Part shown: positions 1 through 6,660 of the stretch, one piece after another
Numbering within the stretch: the first letter of the stretch is position 1
Layout: every line of letters begins with the position of its first letter
From: Ilumatobacter sp.
Lineage (GTDB): Bacteria; Actinomycetota; Acidimicrobiia; Acidimicrobiales; Ilumatobacteraceae
Direction of reading: 5' to 3'
Assembly: GCA_029263275.1 (NCBI GenBank)
Contig: JAJCXU010000037.1
Location: 1-8,060 of the forward strand
DNA length: 8,060 bases
Program-made: the position numbers and the translations under genes
Notes under the pieces: generated by a model
What the model saw: the letters and a program-made list of their open reading frames with translations, nothing else
What the model was told of the DNA's origin: nothing
Database searches by the model: none

Positions 1-383
1 GTTTCGAGTTCGGTCGCGAGCTGGTTCACCGATGACGCCAACGTGTCGAGTTCTCGCGTGTCGGCGGCAGGGAGTCGGATGCTGTAGCGGCCGGCGGCGA
101 GTTCACGCGTGGCTGCGCTCGTGGCCTCGATCGGTGCTGCGAGTCTTCTGGTGATCCGCCATGAGACGATTCCAGAGGCGATCGCCGCGGCCGCGAGTCC
201 GATGAGGAGCGGCGCTGGACCTCCACTGCTTCGGCGGCCGGAGTCGGCCAGATGGCCATCACTGAGCAGCTGCAGGAGCCCGATGACCACGGCCAGTACC
301 AGTAGAGCGACCGCCATGACGGCGAGGTGGGAGCCGAACAGTCGGCGGCGAAGCGACTTGGTTCGAGGAGTCGGAGTGTTCAC
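1..383 (-). CDS. Sensor histidine kinase, N-terminal part only (cut by window edge)
   Basis: Reading the minus strand from a GTG at 383-381 gives an open frame of 127 codons to the window edge. It is the only frame with membrane-protein character. A basic start is followed by TM1 (about residues 20-40, rich in A/V/L), a very short outer loop (about 41-56), TM2 (about 57-76), then a HAMP-type linker (about 74-127: a WRITRRLAAPI entry, a Pro after the first helix turn, and a second helix ending near NQLATELE). The catalytic HisKA and ATPase domains must lie beyond the left edge. The GTG overlaps the regulator's TGA as GTGA, so the two are probably translationally coupled and form a cognate pair. 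By family knowledge it would autophosphorylate on His and pass phosphate to the neighbouring regulator. The outer loop of about 16 residues is too small for a folded sensor domain, so sensing inside the membrane or through a partner is an inference. Confidence 0.85.
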   Translation of the reverse strand, partial: MNTPTPRTKSLRRRLFGSHLAVMAVALLVLAVVIGLLQLLSDGHLADSGRRSSGGPAPLLIGLAAAAIASGIVSWRITRRLAAPIEATSAATRELAAGRYSIRLPAADTRELDTLASSVNQLATELE

Positions 384-1069
384 GCGATGAACCGGTAGCC
401 GACGCCGCGGACCGTTTCGATGAAGCGCGGTTCACTTGCGGAGTCGCCGAGTGCTTTGCGGAGGTTGCCGACGTGGACGTCGACGATGCGCTCTTCGCCG
501 TAGAAGTCGCGACCCCACACTCGATCGATGAGCTGATGTCGAGCGAAGACCCGGCCGGGGCTCTCAGCCAAGGCGCGAAGCAGGGCGAACTGGAGGGCCG
601 AAAGATCTATTTCGAGGTCGTCGACCACGACAGCGTGGCGATCAATATCCACTGTGATCCCGGCGAATCTCAGTGGCTCGGCAAGGAGTTCGGTCGTCGT
701 CGTTCGTGTTCGGCGCAACACTGCTTTGACGCGGGCAACAACCTCGCGCGGTGAGAACGGTTTGGTGACGTAGTCGTCGGCACCGACCGACAAACCAATC
801 AGGCGATCGGTCTCTTCTGCTGCTGCGGTCAACATGATGACGTGGACTTCGGAGAACTTTCGGAGCTCTCGAATGGTGTCGATGCCATCGAGTTCGGGCA
901 TGCGGACGTCGAGCACGATGAGGTCGACGTCTGGGGTGCGTCGCATCCTTTCGAGCGCGACTTGCCCGTTCGCGAGTTCCTCGACTTGAAAGCCGTCGTC
1001 GGTGAGATAGGACGCGACGAGGCGTCGGATCTCGGGCTCATCGTCGACAACCAGGATGCGGTGGGACAT
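380..1069 (-). CDS. OmpR/PhoB-family two-component response regulator
   Basis: A 229-aa protein of normal family length. Residues 1-120 are a receiver domain: acidic pair D9/D10, phospho-acceptor D54 (in LIVLDVRMP), T81 and K103 (in TKPFSP) are all present. Residues about 130-229 are a winged-helix DNA-binding domain with the usual LSALQFALLRALAESPG and WG-RDFYGEERIVDVHVGNLRKAL pattern and the RGVGYRF end. It should bind promoter DNA as a dimer after phosphorylation by the kinase encoded directly downstream. The ATG at 1069 is supported by GGAAG at 1082-1078, eight bases upstream. A hairpin at 1091-1125 lies in its leader, so expression may be tuned relative to the upstream SHOCT gene. The family is certain. 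The target genes and signal are unknown, and similarity to a particular named regulator cannot be judged without a search. Confidence 0.97.
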   Translation of the reverse strand: MSHRILVVDDEPEIRRLVASYLTDDGFQVEELANGQVALERMRRTPDVDLIVLDVRMPELDGIDTIRELRKFSEVHVIMLTAAAEETDRLIGLSVGADDYVTKPFSPREVVARVKAVLRRTRTTTTELLAEPLRFAGITVDIDRHAVVVDDLEIDLSALQFALLRALAESPGRVFARHQLIDRVWGRDFYGEERIVDVHVGNLRKALGDSASEPRFIETVRGVGYRFIA

Positions 1070-1090
1070 GGAGAGTTCTTCCGTGAACGA

Positions 1091-1125
1091 GCCAGAGGGT
1101 CGGCCCCGTGGGTCGGCCCTCTGGC
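1091..1125 (-). terminator. Long hairpin between SHOCT gene and response-regulator gene (possible attenuator)
   Basis: Positions 1091-1106 and 1110-1125 form a 16-position stem around a three-base loop. The outer nine pairs (GCCAGAGGG with CCCTCTGGC) are perfect. Two inner positions are G-U pairs in a plus-strand RNA but A-C mismatches in a minus-strand RNA. No run of T follows on either strand, so it is not a textbook intrinsic terminator. It starts just after the SHOCT stop (1145) and ends 21 bases before the regulator's ATG. A partial terminator, RNA-stability element or protein site are all possible. The stem also contains a direct repeat, GGGTCGGCCC at 1097-1106 and 1110-1119. Confidence 0.55.
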
Positions 1126-1144
1126 CACGACTTCGTTGTTGAGC

Positions 1145-1510
1145 CTATTCGTCGTTGCCGAGCTGAGAATCGGGGAGATCCTCGCTCTCGACGGCGGTCG
1201 TCGCAGGTTCCTCCTTCACAGCAACTGGTGCCGACCGGGCGGGAGCGGGTGGGACATTGTCCGACCCATCGAGCACAGCTTTGCGGTGCTCGAACTCGTC
1301 GCGGTCGATTTCACCGACTGCGAAGCGATGCTCGAGCGTGCTGATGGGAGAACCATGCCCGTATCCGTGGCGATGGTGTCCGTGACCTCGGCGTCGCCGA
1401 ACGATTGTCGCGACGACGAAGCCCAGCAGTACGAGCAACAACAGTGGGATGAGGAAGTGAGGGCCGTCATGGTCACCGCGGGAGGCGCGGTCAAAGGTCT
1501 GAAGAAGCAT
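1145..1510 (-). CDS. SHOCT-domain single-pass membrane protein with His-rich linker
   Basis: A 121-aa protein. One hydrophobic helix spans about residues 19-37 (PLLLLVLLGFVVATIV), followed by the positive stop RRRR, which puts the C-terminus inside the cell. A His/Gly-rich linker (about 43-52, HGHHRHGYGHG) could bind metal. Residues about 54-82 match the SHOCT (short C-terminal) motif: SPISTLEHRFAVGEIDRDEFEHRKAVL, with the typical L-x3-Y/F-A-x-GEI-x3-E/D-F/Y pattern. The tail from about 85 is Ala/Pro/Glu-rich and looks disordered. SHOCT motifs are thought to be oligomerisation or anchoring modules in small membrane proteins; the precise role is unknown. The ATG at 1510 has AAAGGA at 1523-1518, seven bases upstream. 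It shares its direction with the two-component genes downstream, so it may be an accessory to that system. This is inference from position only. Confidence 0.85.
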   Translation of the reverse strand: MLLQTFDRASRGDHDGPHFLIPLLLLVLLGFVVATIVRRRRGHGHHRHGYGHGSPISTLEHRFAVGEIDRDEFEHRKAVLDGSDNVPPAPARSAPVAVKEEPATTAVESEDLPDSQLGNDE

Positions 1511-1889
1511 TGTTTGGTCCTTTCGGGATGCTGAACCGATGAACTACTCATCGGTACTCCCTCTACGAAACCGCGCCTTCGTCAACCGTCTACCGCCGCG
1601 AACATCAAGCGTCTGTGAAGGCTGATCGTCGTGCTGGCTCGACCGGTGCGACTGTGCGATCGTCGGTGGTGTTGCCGTCGTCGTGATCGACGAGTAGCTC
1701 GTCAAATCACCCATTTCGGGTCGGCACACCACTGCGCTCGGCTTGGACGAGACCCCGTTCGTTCGGGTGGCACGGTTCCGCGCCAACGGGGTCGATACAG
1801 ATCGTCGCAGGCCACACGGTGGCCGTGGCTCGTGCAGATCCTGGATCAACTGAAGCGGTCACCAACCTCGCACGAGGACAGGCACCAGT
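1511..1889. other. 379-nt non-coding stretch between TetR and SHOCT genes
   Basis: No frame here has a convincing start, composition or recognisable product. The longest open frame (minus, 1544-1849) is Arg/Ser/Thr-rich in the manner of chance ORFs. The stretch should hold the terminator of the TetR gene and the promoter of the SHOCT/two-component genes. A -35-like TTGACG lies on the minus strand at 1585-1580, but no good -10 follows at 16-18 bases. A second interrupted inverted repeat lies at 1683-1710: GTGAT and ATCAC enclose GACGAG-TAG-CTCGTC. It has no T-run and its role is unknown. Confidence 0.6.
1535..1555 (-). promoter_or_regulatory. Perfect 8-bp inverted repeat upstream of SHOCT gene
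   Basis: ACCGATGA (1535-1542) and TCATCGGT (1548-1555) are exact reverse complements separated by ACTAC. The element lies 25 bases upstream of the SHOCT start codon (1510) and about 25 bases downstream of a TTGACG on the minus strand. That position suits an operator or a 5'-leader hairpin controlling the SHOCT/regulator/kinase genes. The symmetry is seen directly; the function is inferred, and no second copy was found in a non-coding part of the window. Confidence 0.4.
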
Positions 1890-2528
1890 TCAGTCAGGGG
1901 TGCCCCTGGCGTGGCTGGCAAGGAACTGCGTGATCGTCTGGGCGAGCTGCTCGTCGCTCGCCGTCGAACGCAGCAGGATATGCAGACTGAGAATCGGTGC
2001 GGCGAGTTGCGCGGCGGTATCGGCGGCGTCGATGTCGTCGGGGAGTTCACGACGGCGTTGGGCGTCGCTGATGATCTCGCTCACGGGGCGCAAGACGCCC
2101 TGAACGAAGCGGACTTGCGCCGTAGCGAAGGCTTCGTCCCGGTTGCCGTGGTCGAGCAGCGTGGCGAACCAGATCCGGAATGGCCGATGTTCGAGCCGGT
2201 CGCGTAGGTGGACGAGGGCACTCAGCAAGTCGGTGCCGAGTTCGCCGGTGATCGTGGTCGGAGCTTGAGGCCCTGTCACCATGTCGATCGCGTCGAGCAC
2301 CATCGTTTCGGTAGTTGGCCAGTGGTCATAGATCGTTGAGCGGGCAACGCCGGCCTGCTGTGAGACGCGCAGGGCGGTGACTGCGCCAGCGCCTTCGATC
2401 AGGATCAGCTCCGCCACTGCGGACAGCACGGCGTCGCGCATGCGCCTGGTCCGGGGGTTCTCGAGTGACTTGCTGTCAGGTGGAGTTGATTCGTTGCTTT
2501 GAGGGTCCACACGGCACCGCACTTTCAT
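1890..2528 (-). CDS. TetR/AcrR-family transcriptional regulator
   Basis: A 212-aa protein. After a polar N-terminal extension of about 25 residues comes the TetR DNA-binding domain, about residues 27-82: RTRRMRDAVLSAVAELI, then the helix-turn-helix VTALRVSQQAGVARSTIYDHWPTTETM, with the hallmark STIYDHWPT recognition helix. The rest is a helical ligand-binding and dimerisation region with no recognisable inducer signature. The family normally represses a divergent gene until a small molecule binds. The ATG at 2528 is chosen because GGGAAAG sits at 2539-2533. M30 would remove the extension but begins inside the first helix. It is divergent from the operon starting at 2641, and repeats at 2539-2570 in the shared leader look like its binding site, so autoregulation and operon control are both likely. 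The inducer is unknown. Confidence 0.93.
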   Translation of the reverse strand: MKVRCRVDPQSNESTPPDSKSLENPRTRRMRDAVLSAVAELILIEGAGAVTALRVSQQAGVARSTIYDHWPTTETMVLDAIDMVTGPQAPTTITGELGTDLLSALVHLRDRLEHRPFRIWFATLLDHGNRDEAFATAQVRFVQGVLRPVSEIISDAQRRRELPDDIDAADTAAQLAAPILSLHILLRSTASDEQLAQTITQFLASHARGTPD

Positions 2529-2538
2529 TCATCTTTCC

Positions 2539-2570
2539 CGGACAATCTGTAGTTGTCGGACAAGTTGTAG
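2539..2570. promoter_or_regulatory. Candidate TetR operator: direct and inverted repeats in divergent promoter region
   Basis: CGGACAATCTGTAG (2539-2552) and CGGACAAGTTGTAG (2557-2570) agree at 12 of 14 positions and start 18 bases apart. Between them lies the palindrome TTGTC-G-GACAA (2553-2563), and GACAA (2541-2545) with TTGTC (2553-2557) forms a second symmetry. TetR proteins bind palindromes of this size in divergent promoters. The element directly overlaps the repressor gene's ribosome site and lies 70-102 bases upstream of the 2641 start. No convincing -35/-10 pair could be assigned on either strand. Confidence 0.55.
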
Positions 2571-2630
2571 GTTAAAGTCCTCTCCCAACGTACCCCGGGA
2601 ACGAGCCTCCAGTGCCCGATCCCATCGCCC

Positions 2631-2636
2631 AGGAGG
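2631..2636 (+). promoter_or_regulatory. Strong Shine-Dalgarno AGGAGG for the first operon gene
   Basis: AGGAGG lies four bases before the ATG at 2641. It is the strongest ribosome site in the window and fixes that start codon. Confidence 0.75.
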
Positions 2637-2640
2637 CCTC

Positions 2641-3870
2641 ATGTCAACCCACACCACCCACAACTACGTGCTCCCCGCGGCAGTCTCTGTCGATACAACG
2701 TCAACCGCCGATGCGAACTCGCCTGGGTCCGCGTTGGACATGGCGTACGCAGGTGCGCTCACGTTCTCCGACGAGGGGATCTTGTTTGTCGGCGACAACC
2801 ACAACGGAGCGATCTACGCATTTGAGGTTCCGGGAGGCGAGCCGTCCGGCCAGAGGACGCCAAGCTCGATCCGCAACATTGATGTCAAGATCGCCGAACT
2901 CCTTGGCGTCCAGGTCGGGGCGATCGAGATCAACGACATGGCGGTCCATCCCGTGTCGAACGAGATCTTCATTTCGATCACGCGGATCGAGAGCTTCGCT
3001 TCACAGCCAGCGATCGTGAAGATCTCGGTCGATCTCGAAATCAGTTTGTTGGACACGTCGTCGCTTGGATTTCAGAAGCAGCTGTTGGCTGAGTTCCCGG
3101 AGGGCGACACAACGTTCCAGGTGCGTGGGTCGGGGCCTGGGCCTCTCCTTCCGAGGGACATGAGAAAGGGCGGCATCTCGATTCGGTCGCTGGCGATCAT
3201 GGATTTGGAGTACTACGAGGGTGAGCTGTTCGTTGCCGGCGTGGCCTACGACAGTTTCCAGTCGTCGCTGCGACGCATCTCCTATCCGTTCGATGGAACG
3301 CAGAGCGTGACCTCTGTCGAGATGTACCACATCACTCACGACCAGAATGAGAGCCGGGCACCGATCCGAGCAATGTCGGTCCAACACGTCGACGGCAAGC
3401 CTCAGCTGGTCGCGGCATACACGTGTAGCCCGATCGTTCTCGTTCCGCTCGACGAACTCGAAGATGGCGCCAAGATTTCAGCGAGCACGATCATGGACAT
3501 GGGTAATGGTCAGCCGCTCGACATGGTCCCGTTCCAGATGGGCGACCAGCCGATGCTGTTCGTGACCAACAACAGCCGCTCACCGCAAGTGATCCCCGTC
3601 GCTGGGCTGAGCGGCGCCAAGGTCGTGACCCTCGACGATTTTGACCGAGGCCCGAAGCTCGACCTGCACCCGGTGATGCCATACGGCCCAACCGGTAAGG
3701 CGGTCATGTTCGAAGGCGTGCCGCTCCACATGGCCTTGCTCGATGACATCTTCTTCGTCTCACTGACCCGAGACGCCTACACCGGAGACTTGAATCTCGA
3801 CATCAACCCGACGTTCTTCCCCAATCGAATCCACAACCTTGTTGCTGAAATGGACTTCCCGCGAACCTGA
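2641..3870 (+). CDS. Conserved uncharacterised propeller-like protein (operon gene A)
   Basis: A 409-aa protein with no signal peptide, membrane helix or known catalytic motif, so it is probably cytoplasmic. Short beta-rich units recur, each a hydrophobic strand pair ending in a turn: AGALTFSDEGILFVGDNHNGAIYAFEV (about 38-63), INDMAVHPVSNEIFISITR (97-115), SLAIMDLEYYEGELFVAGVAYDSF (near 185-207), PIRAMSVQHVDGKPQLVAAYTCSPIVLVPLDEL (near 241-272, with C262), and PLDMVPFQMGDQPMLFVTNNS (near 290-313). This spacing suggests a beta-propeller. From memory it resembles conserved hypothetical proteins in several phyla that share the FVGD, AYTCxP and LDM segments; a search would have to confirm this. 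It is the first gene of the operon opposite the TetR gene and lies 37 bases before gene B. A scaffolding, binding or enzymatic role cannot be told apart here. The reading frame is certain; the function is unknown. Confidence 0.85.
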   Translation: MSTHTTHNYVLPAAVSVDTTSTADANSPGSALDMAYAGALTFSDEGILFVGDNHNGAIYAFEVPGGEPSGQRTPSSIRNIDVKIAELLGVQVGAIEINDMAVHPVSNEIFISITRIESFASQPAIVKISVDLEISLLDTSSLGFQKQLLAEFPEGDTTFQVRGSGPGPLLPRDMRKGGISIRSLAIMDLEYYEGELFVAGVAYDSFQSSLRRISYPFDGTQSVTSVEMYHITHDQNESRAPIRAMSVQHVDGKPQLVAAYTCSPIVLVPLDELEDGAKISASTIMDMGNGQPLDMVPFQMGDQPMLFVTNNSRSPQVIPVAGLSGAKVVTLDDFDRGPKLDLHPVMPYGPTGKAVMFEGVPLHMALLDDIFFVSLTRDAYTGDLNLDINPTFFPNRIHNLVAEMDFPRT

Positions 3871-3907
3871 TCCGACGGACCGAGTAAAGGATCGAGACGG
3901 TACGTCC

Positions 3908-4960
3908 ATGGTGATCAATGTCCGCCAACCCTCGGGTGCGAACAGTCGCGTGCGTTCGGTGGGCGACGACGGTGTTCGCCTACCGCGACGTGCCAACGAC
4001 CCGGTGGTGTTGGACCTCGCGGAGCGCGAGTCTGGTCATCAACCGAGTGACTTCGGGGAGTGCGTCGCCGTCTTTGTCGGCCGGGCCGACTCGTACCACG
4101 ACGGACAGATGCCCGTGGCCGGTCGAACCATGCGCCATGGCGACTCCCTGAGCTTCACCCCGGCGTTCGGTTTCGTTCCTGGACAGCACTACGTCGTGCG
4201 CCGTCGACGCAATAATCAGCCTGACCTGTTCACCGAGTTCAGAATTCCGTGGGACCAGCCGGCCGTGCCTGCACTCGTGACCAATGTGTATCCGAGCGGC
4301 GACGTGCTGCCCGAGAACACGCTCCGCCTCTATGTGCACTTCTCGATTCCGATGGCACCCCATCGTGCATTCGACTACGTCACGCTGCGCGACGAATCCG
4401 GCGTTGCCGATCGTGCTGCATTCATGAGGTTCAAACAGGAGCTCTGGAACGCGGACCGAACTCGCCTCACGGTCCTGATCGACCCAGGCCGCATCAAGCG
4501 GAACGTCGCCACCAACCTCGCCCTCGGCCCAGCGCTTCGCGAGGGAGAACGCTACGCATTGACGATCGACGAGGGCTGGTCATCCGCCGACGGTTCCTCA
4601 ATGCTGCCATCGTTCTCGAAGAGCTTCGTCGTCACTCGCGCGCTGAGGGAACGCCCCAGTGTCGAGCAGTGGAGCTGGCAGCATCCTCGCCCGGGCACAC
4701 GTGAGCCGTTGCACATCGATCTTGGTCGGCCGTTCGATCGCCACCGCCTCGAGCGTGCCGTCAGCGTCGTAGCCCGCGACGGCACGACCATCGACGGCAC
4801 CTCGCGCGTTAGTGAGAACGAGACGTCCTGGTCGTTGACCCCAACCAAACCGTGGACCACGGGTGATGTGCGAATCACCGTCGACGACACCCTCGAAGAC
4901 GTTGCCGGGAACAACTTTCGAGAGCTGCTCGATCGGGACCTCTCGCAGGGACAGCAATAA
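3908..4960 (+). CDS. Ig-like (SbsA/Big_5-type) domain protein of unknown function (operon gene B)
   Basis: A 350-aa protein from the ATG at 3908. The frame is open from 3839, but that start would overlap gene A and lacks a ribosome site. An N-terminal beta-rich part (about 60-114) carries DGQMPVAGRTMRHGDSLSFTPAFGFVPGQHYVV. The middle has a bacterial Ig-like strand signature, LPENTLRLYVHFSIPM (to about 149), the invariant-looking RTRLTVLIDPGRIKR (about 185-198), and YALTIDEGWSSADG. The C-terminus repeats an Ig-like ending: WSLTPTKPWTTGDVRITVDDTLEDVAGN (to 335). Such domains usually occur on surface proteins, yet no signal peptide or lipobox is visible here. From memory, a family of hypothetical proteins shares the ELWD...DPGRIKR segment. 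Gene A is 37 bases upstream and gene C 61 bases downstream, so it is probably co-expressed and may partner gene A's product. The molecular role is unknown. Confidence 0.85.
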   Translation: MVINVRQPSGANSRVRSVGDDGVRLPRRANDPVVLDLAERESGHQPSDFGECVAVFVGRADSYHDGQMPVAGRTMRHGDSLSFTPAFGFVPGQHYVVRRRRNNQPDLFTEFRIPWDQPAVPALVTNVYPSGDVLPENTLRLYVHFSIPMAPHRAFDYVTLRDESGVADRAAFMRFKQELWNADRTRLTVLIDPGRIKRNVATNLALGPALREGERYALTIDEGWSSADGSSMLPSFSKSFVVTRALRERPSVEQWSWQHPRPGTREPLHIDLGRPFDRHRLERAVSVVARDGTTIDGTSRVSENETSWSLTPTKPWTTGDVRITVDDTLEDVAGNNFRELLDRDLSQGQQ

Positions 4961-5010
4961 GTAGCAGCTCGACCGCCACACCGATCTCAAACAACCTCAT
5001 ACCCACCATC

Positions 5011-5016
5011 ACGGAG
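5011..5016 (+). promoter_or_regulatory. Shine-Dalgarno ACGGAG for gene C
   Basis: ACGGAG lies five bases before the ATG at 5022. It places the start exactly in front of the first CDGSH unit and supports the short N-terminus used here. Confidence 0.6.
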
Positions 5017-5021
5017 CCGCC

Positions 5022-6587
5022 ATGTCCAATCCCATCATTGCCAACAACCAACCGGTAGCGGTCCAGCTCAACGCTGGCGAAGAGGCCTATTGGTGCGCAT
5101 GCGGCCAATCGCAGAACCAGCCATTCTGCGACGGTTCTCACGCCGGCACCGATTTTTCACCCGTTGCTTTCACGCCGGAGGCCGACGGCGAGGCATACCT
5201 CTGCGCGTGCAAGCGGACGGGAACGCCGCCGTACTGCGACGGCAGCCACGCGCAGATCCCCGACGAACAGGTGGGCACCGATGGAGCAGACGGCCCAGCG
5301 ACGACCGAGACACCCGTTGCCCTGAACGAGACCGGGGCTCCGGCAGCTCGGGCGACGCCAGAAGAACCGACGGTTGCGTTCATCCACGAACTCGCCCGCG
5401 ACGGGTTGAGCAAGCTCGGCCACCACGGGCCGATGACGTCGATGGGCGTGCCGCGCAAGGACCTCCCTCACTGGGACGACATCCAGATGATGGCCGCGCA
5501 GATGGCCCGCAAACCGCTCCTCGATGAAGCGGCCGTGGGCACCGAACTCATTATCGGCCCAGAAGCCGACAAGCCCCTTCGCCTCGACATCCCCCTGTTC
5601 GTGTCCGACATGAGCTTCGGAGCGTTGTCCGAGGAAGCCAAAGTGTCACTCGCCAAAGGAGCCGAACTTGCAGGCACCGGCATCTGCTCTGGCGAAGGCG
5701 GCATGTTGCCCGAGGAACAACAAGCCAATAGCCGCTACTTCTACGAACTCGCCAGCGCGCAGTTCGGCTACAACGAGGAACTGCTCTCCCTCGTGCAGGC
5801 GTTTCACTTCAAGGGCGGCCAAGGGGCCAAGACCGGCACGGGCGGCCATCTTCCCGGGGCGAAGAACATCGGCAAGATCTCCGAAGTCCGCAACATCCCA
5901 GCGGGAGAGGCGGCCATTTCGCCGTCGACGTTCAAAGATCTCAGCAGCGTCGATGACTTCCGACGATTCGGTGACCGCGTCCGCGAGATCACCGGTGGCA
6001 TTCCAATCGGCATGAAGCTCAGCGCCCAGCACATCGAAGAAGACATGGGATTCGCACTCGACGCAGGCGTCGACTACATCATCCTCGACGGCCGCGGCGG
6101 CGGCACGGGCGCAGCACCGGAGATCTTCCGCGACCACATCAGCGTCCCGACCATCCCGGCCCTCGCCCGAGCGCGCCGATTCCTCGATGAACGCGGTGCG
6201 AGCGGCAAGGTCACCCTCATCATCACGGGCGGGCTCCGCGTCCCGATCGACTTCGTCAAGGCCATGGCCCTCGGCGCCGACGGCGTTGCGGTATCGAACT
6301 CGGCAATGCAGGCCGTGGGCTGCGTCGCAGCGCGCATGTGCAACTCAAACAACTGCCCCGCAGGCATCGCCACACAGAAACCAGAGTTGCGTGCCCGCCT
6401 CGACATCGACGCCGCGAGTCAGCGCCTCGCCAACTTCTTCGAAGCATCAACCGAACTCATGCAAGTCATGGCACGCGCCTGCGGACACGACCATCTGAAC
6501 AAGCTCGAGAAGCGCGACCTCGCCACCTGGAACGACCAGATGGCCAAGCTGACCGGGATCAGCTACGCCGGCCTCTCCACATTCTGA
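5022..6587 (+). CDS. Fusion of two CDGSH [2Fe-2S] motifs with a glutamate-synthase-type FMN/[3Fe-4S] domain (operon gene C)
   Basis: A 521-aa protein. Residues 1-80 hold two complete CDGSH (mitoNEET-type) motifs: C25-A-C27...C36-D-G-S-H40 and C61-A-C63...C72-D-G-S-H76, each giving the 3-Cys/1-His ligand set for a [2Fe-2S] cluster. An acidic, Thr/Ala-rich linker (about 77-117) leads to a glutamate-synthase central/FMN domain (about 120-500). Visible there are SDMSFGALSEEAK (195 on), KGGQGAKTGTGGHLPG (264 on), MKLSAQ with K332, the flavin-phosphate loop DGRGGGTGAAP (356-366), GGLRVPIDFVKAMALGADGV (403 on), and the [3Fe-4S] pattern C434-x5-C440-x4-C445. The glutaminase domain of bacterial GltB is missing, and no glutaminase or GltD-like gene is in the window, so classical glutamate synthesis from glutamine is not supported. 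By family knowledge it should move electrons among FeS clusters and FMN to act on an amino-acid-like or other substrate; the CDGSH units may serve as built-in donors. MgsC-like subunits share this fold. The substrate is unknown. Confidence 0.93.
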   Translation: MSNPIIANNQPVAVQLNAGEEAYWCACGQSQNQPFCDGSHAGTDFSPVAFTPEADGEAYLCACKRTGTPPYCDGSHAQIPDEQVGTDGADGPATTETPVALNETGAPAARATPEEPTVAFIHELARDGLSKLGHHGPMTSMGVPRKDLPHWDDIQMMAAQMARKPLLDEAAVGTELIIGPEADKPLRLDIPLFVSDMSFGALSEEAKVSLAKGAELAGTGICSGEGGMLPEEQQANSRYFYELASAQFGYNEELLSLVQAFHFKGGQGAKTGTGGHLPGAKNIGKISEVRNIPAGEAAISPSTFKDLSSVDDFRRFGDRVREITGGIPIGMKLSAQHIEEDMGFALDAGVDYIILDGRGGGTGAAPEIFRDHISVPTIPALARARRFLDERGASGKVTLIITGGLRVPIDFVKAMALGADGVAVSNSAMQAVGCVAARMCNSNNCPAGIATQKPELRARLDIDAASQRLANFFEASTELMQVMARACGHDHLNKLEKRDLATWNDQMAKLTGISYAGLSTF

Positions 6588-6660
6588 GGGTGCGACGCAT
6601 CCACCGAAGCACCACAACCGTCAATCACTACCTCAACATCGACACCGAAACGAGATCACG

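Noticed and set aside
26..262. 78-aa minus-strand frame at the left edge
   Set aside because: It is a shadow of the histidine kinase frame, which starts at 383 and alone shows membrane helices and a HAMP linker.
473..754. 93-aa plus-strand open frame
   Set aside because: It is entirely antisense to the response regulator and has no ribosome site or recognisable motif.
842..1534. 230-aa plus-strand open frame
   Set aside because: It lies antisense to the response-regulator and SHOCT genes, both clearly real, has no domain of its own, and arises from GC-rich codon bias on the opposite strand.
1544..1849. 101-aa minus-strand frame in the intergenic stretch
   Set aside because: Its Arg/Ser/Thr-rich composition without secondary-structure pattern, missing ribosome site and lack of any family resemblance point to a chance ORF.
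1895..1908. Inverted repeat CAGGGG-TG-CCCCTG at the end of the TetR gene as terminator
   Set aside because: The two-base loop is too tight, it partly lies inside the coding region, and no T-run follows on the minus strand.
3839..3907. Upstream in-frame start for gene B
   Set aside because: It would overlap the end of gene A by 32 bases, has no ribosome site, and adds residues of low-quality composition; the ATG at 3908 fits better.
5022..6587. Calling gene C a classical glutamate synthase large subunit (gltB)
   Set aside because: The N-terminal glutaminase domain and the C-terminal beta-helix of bacterial GltB are absent, and no small subunit is nearby.
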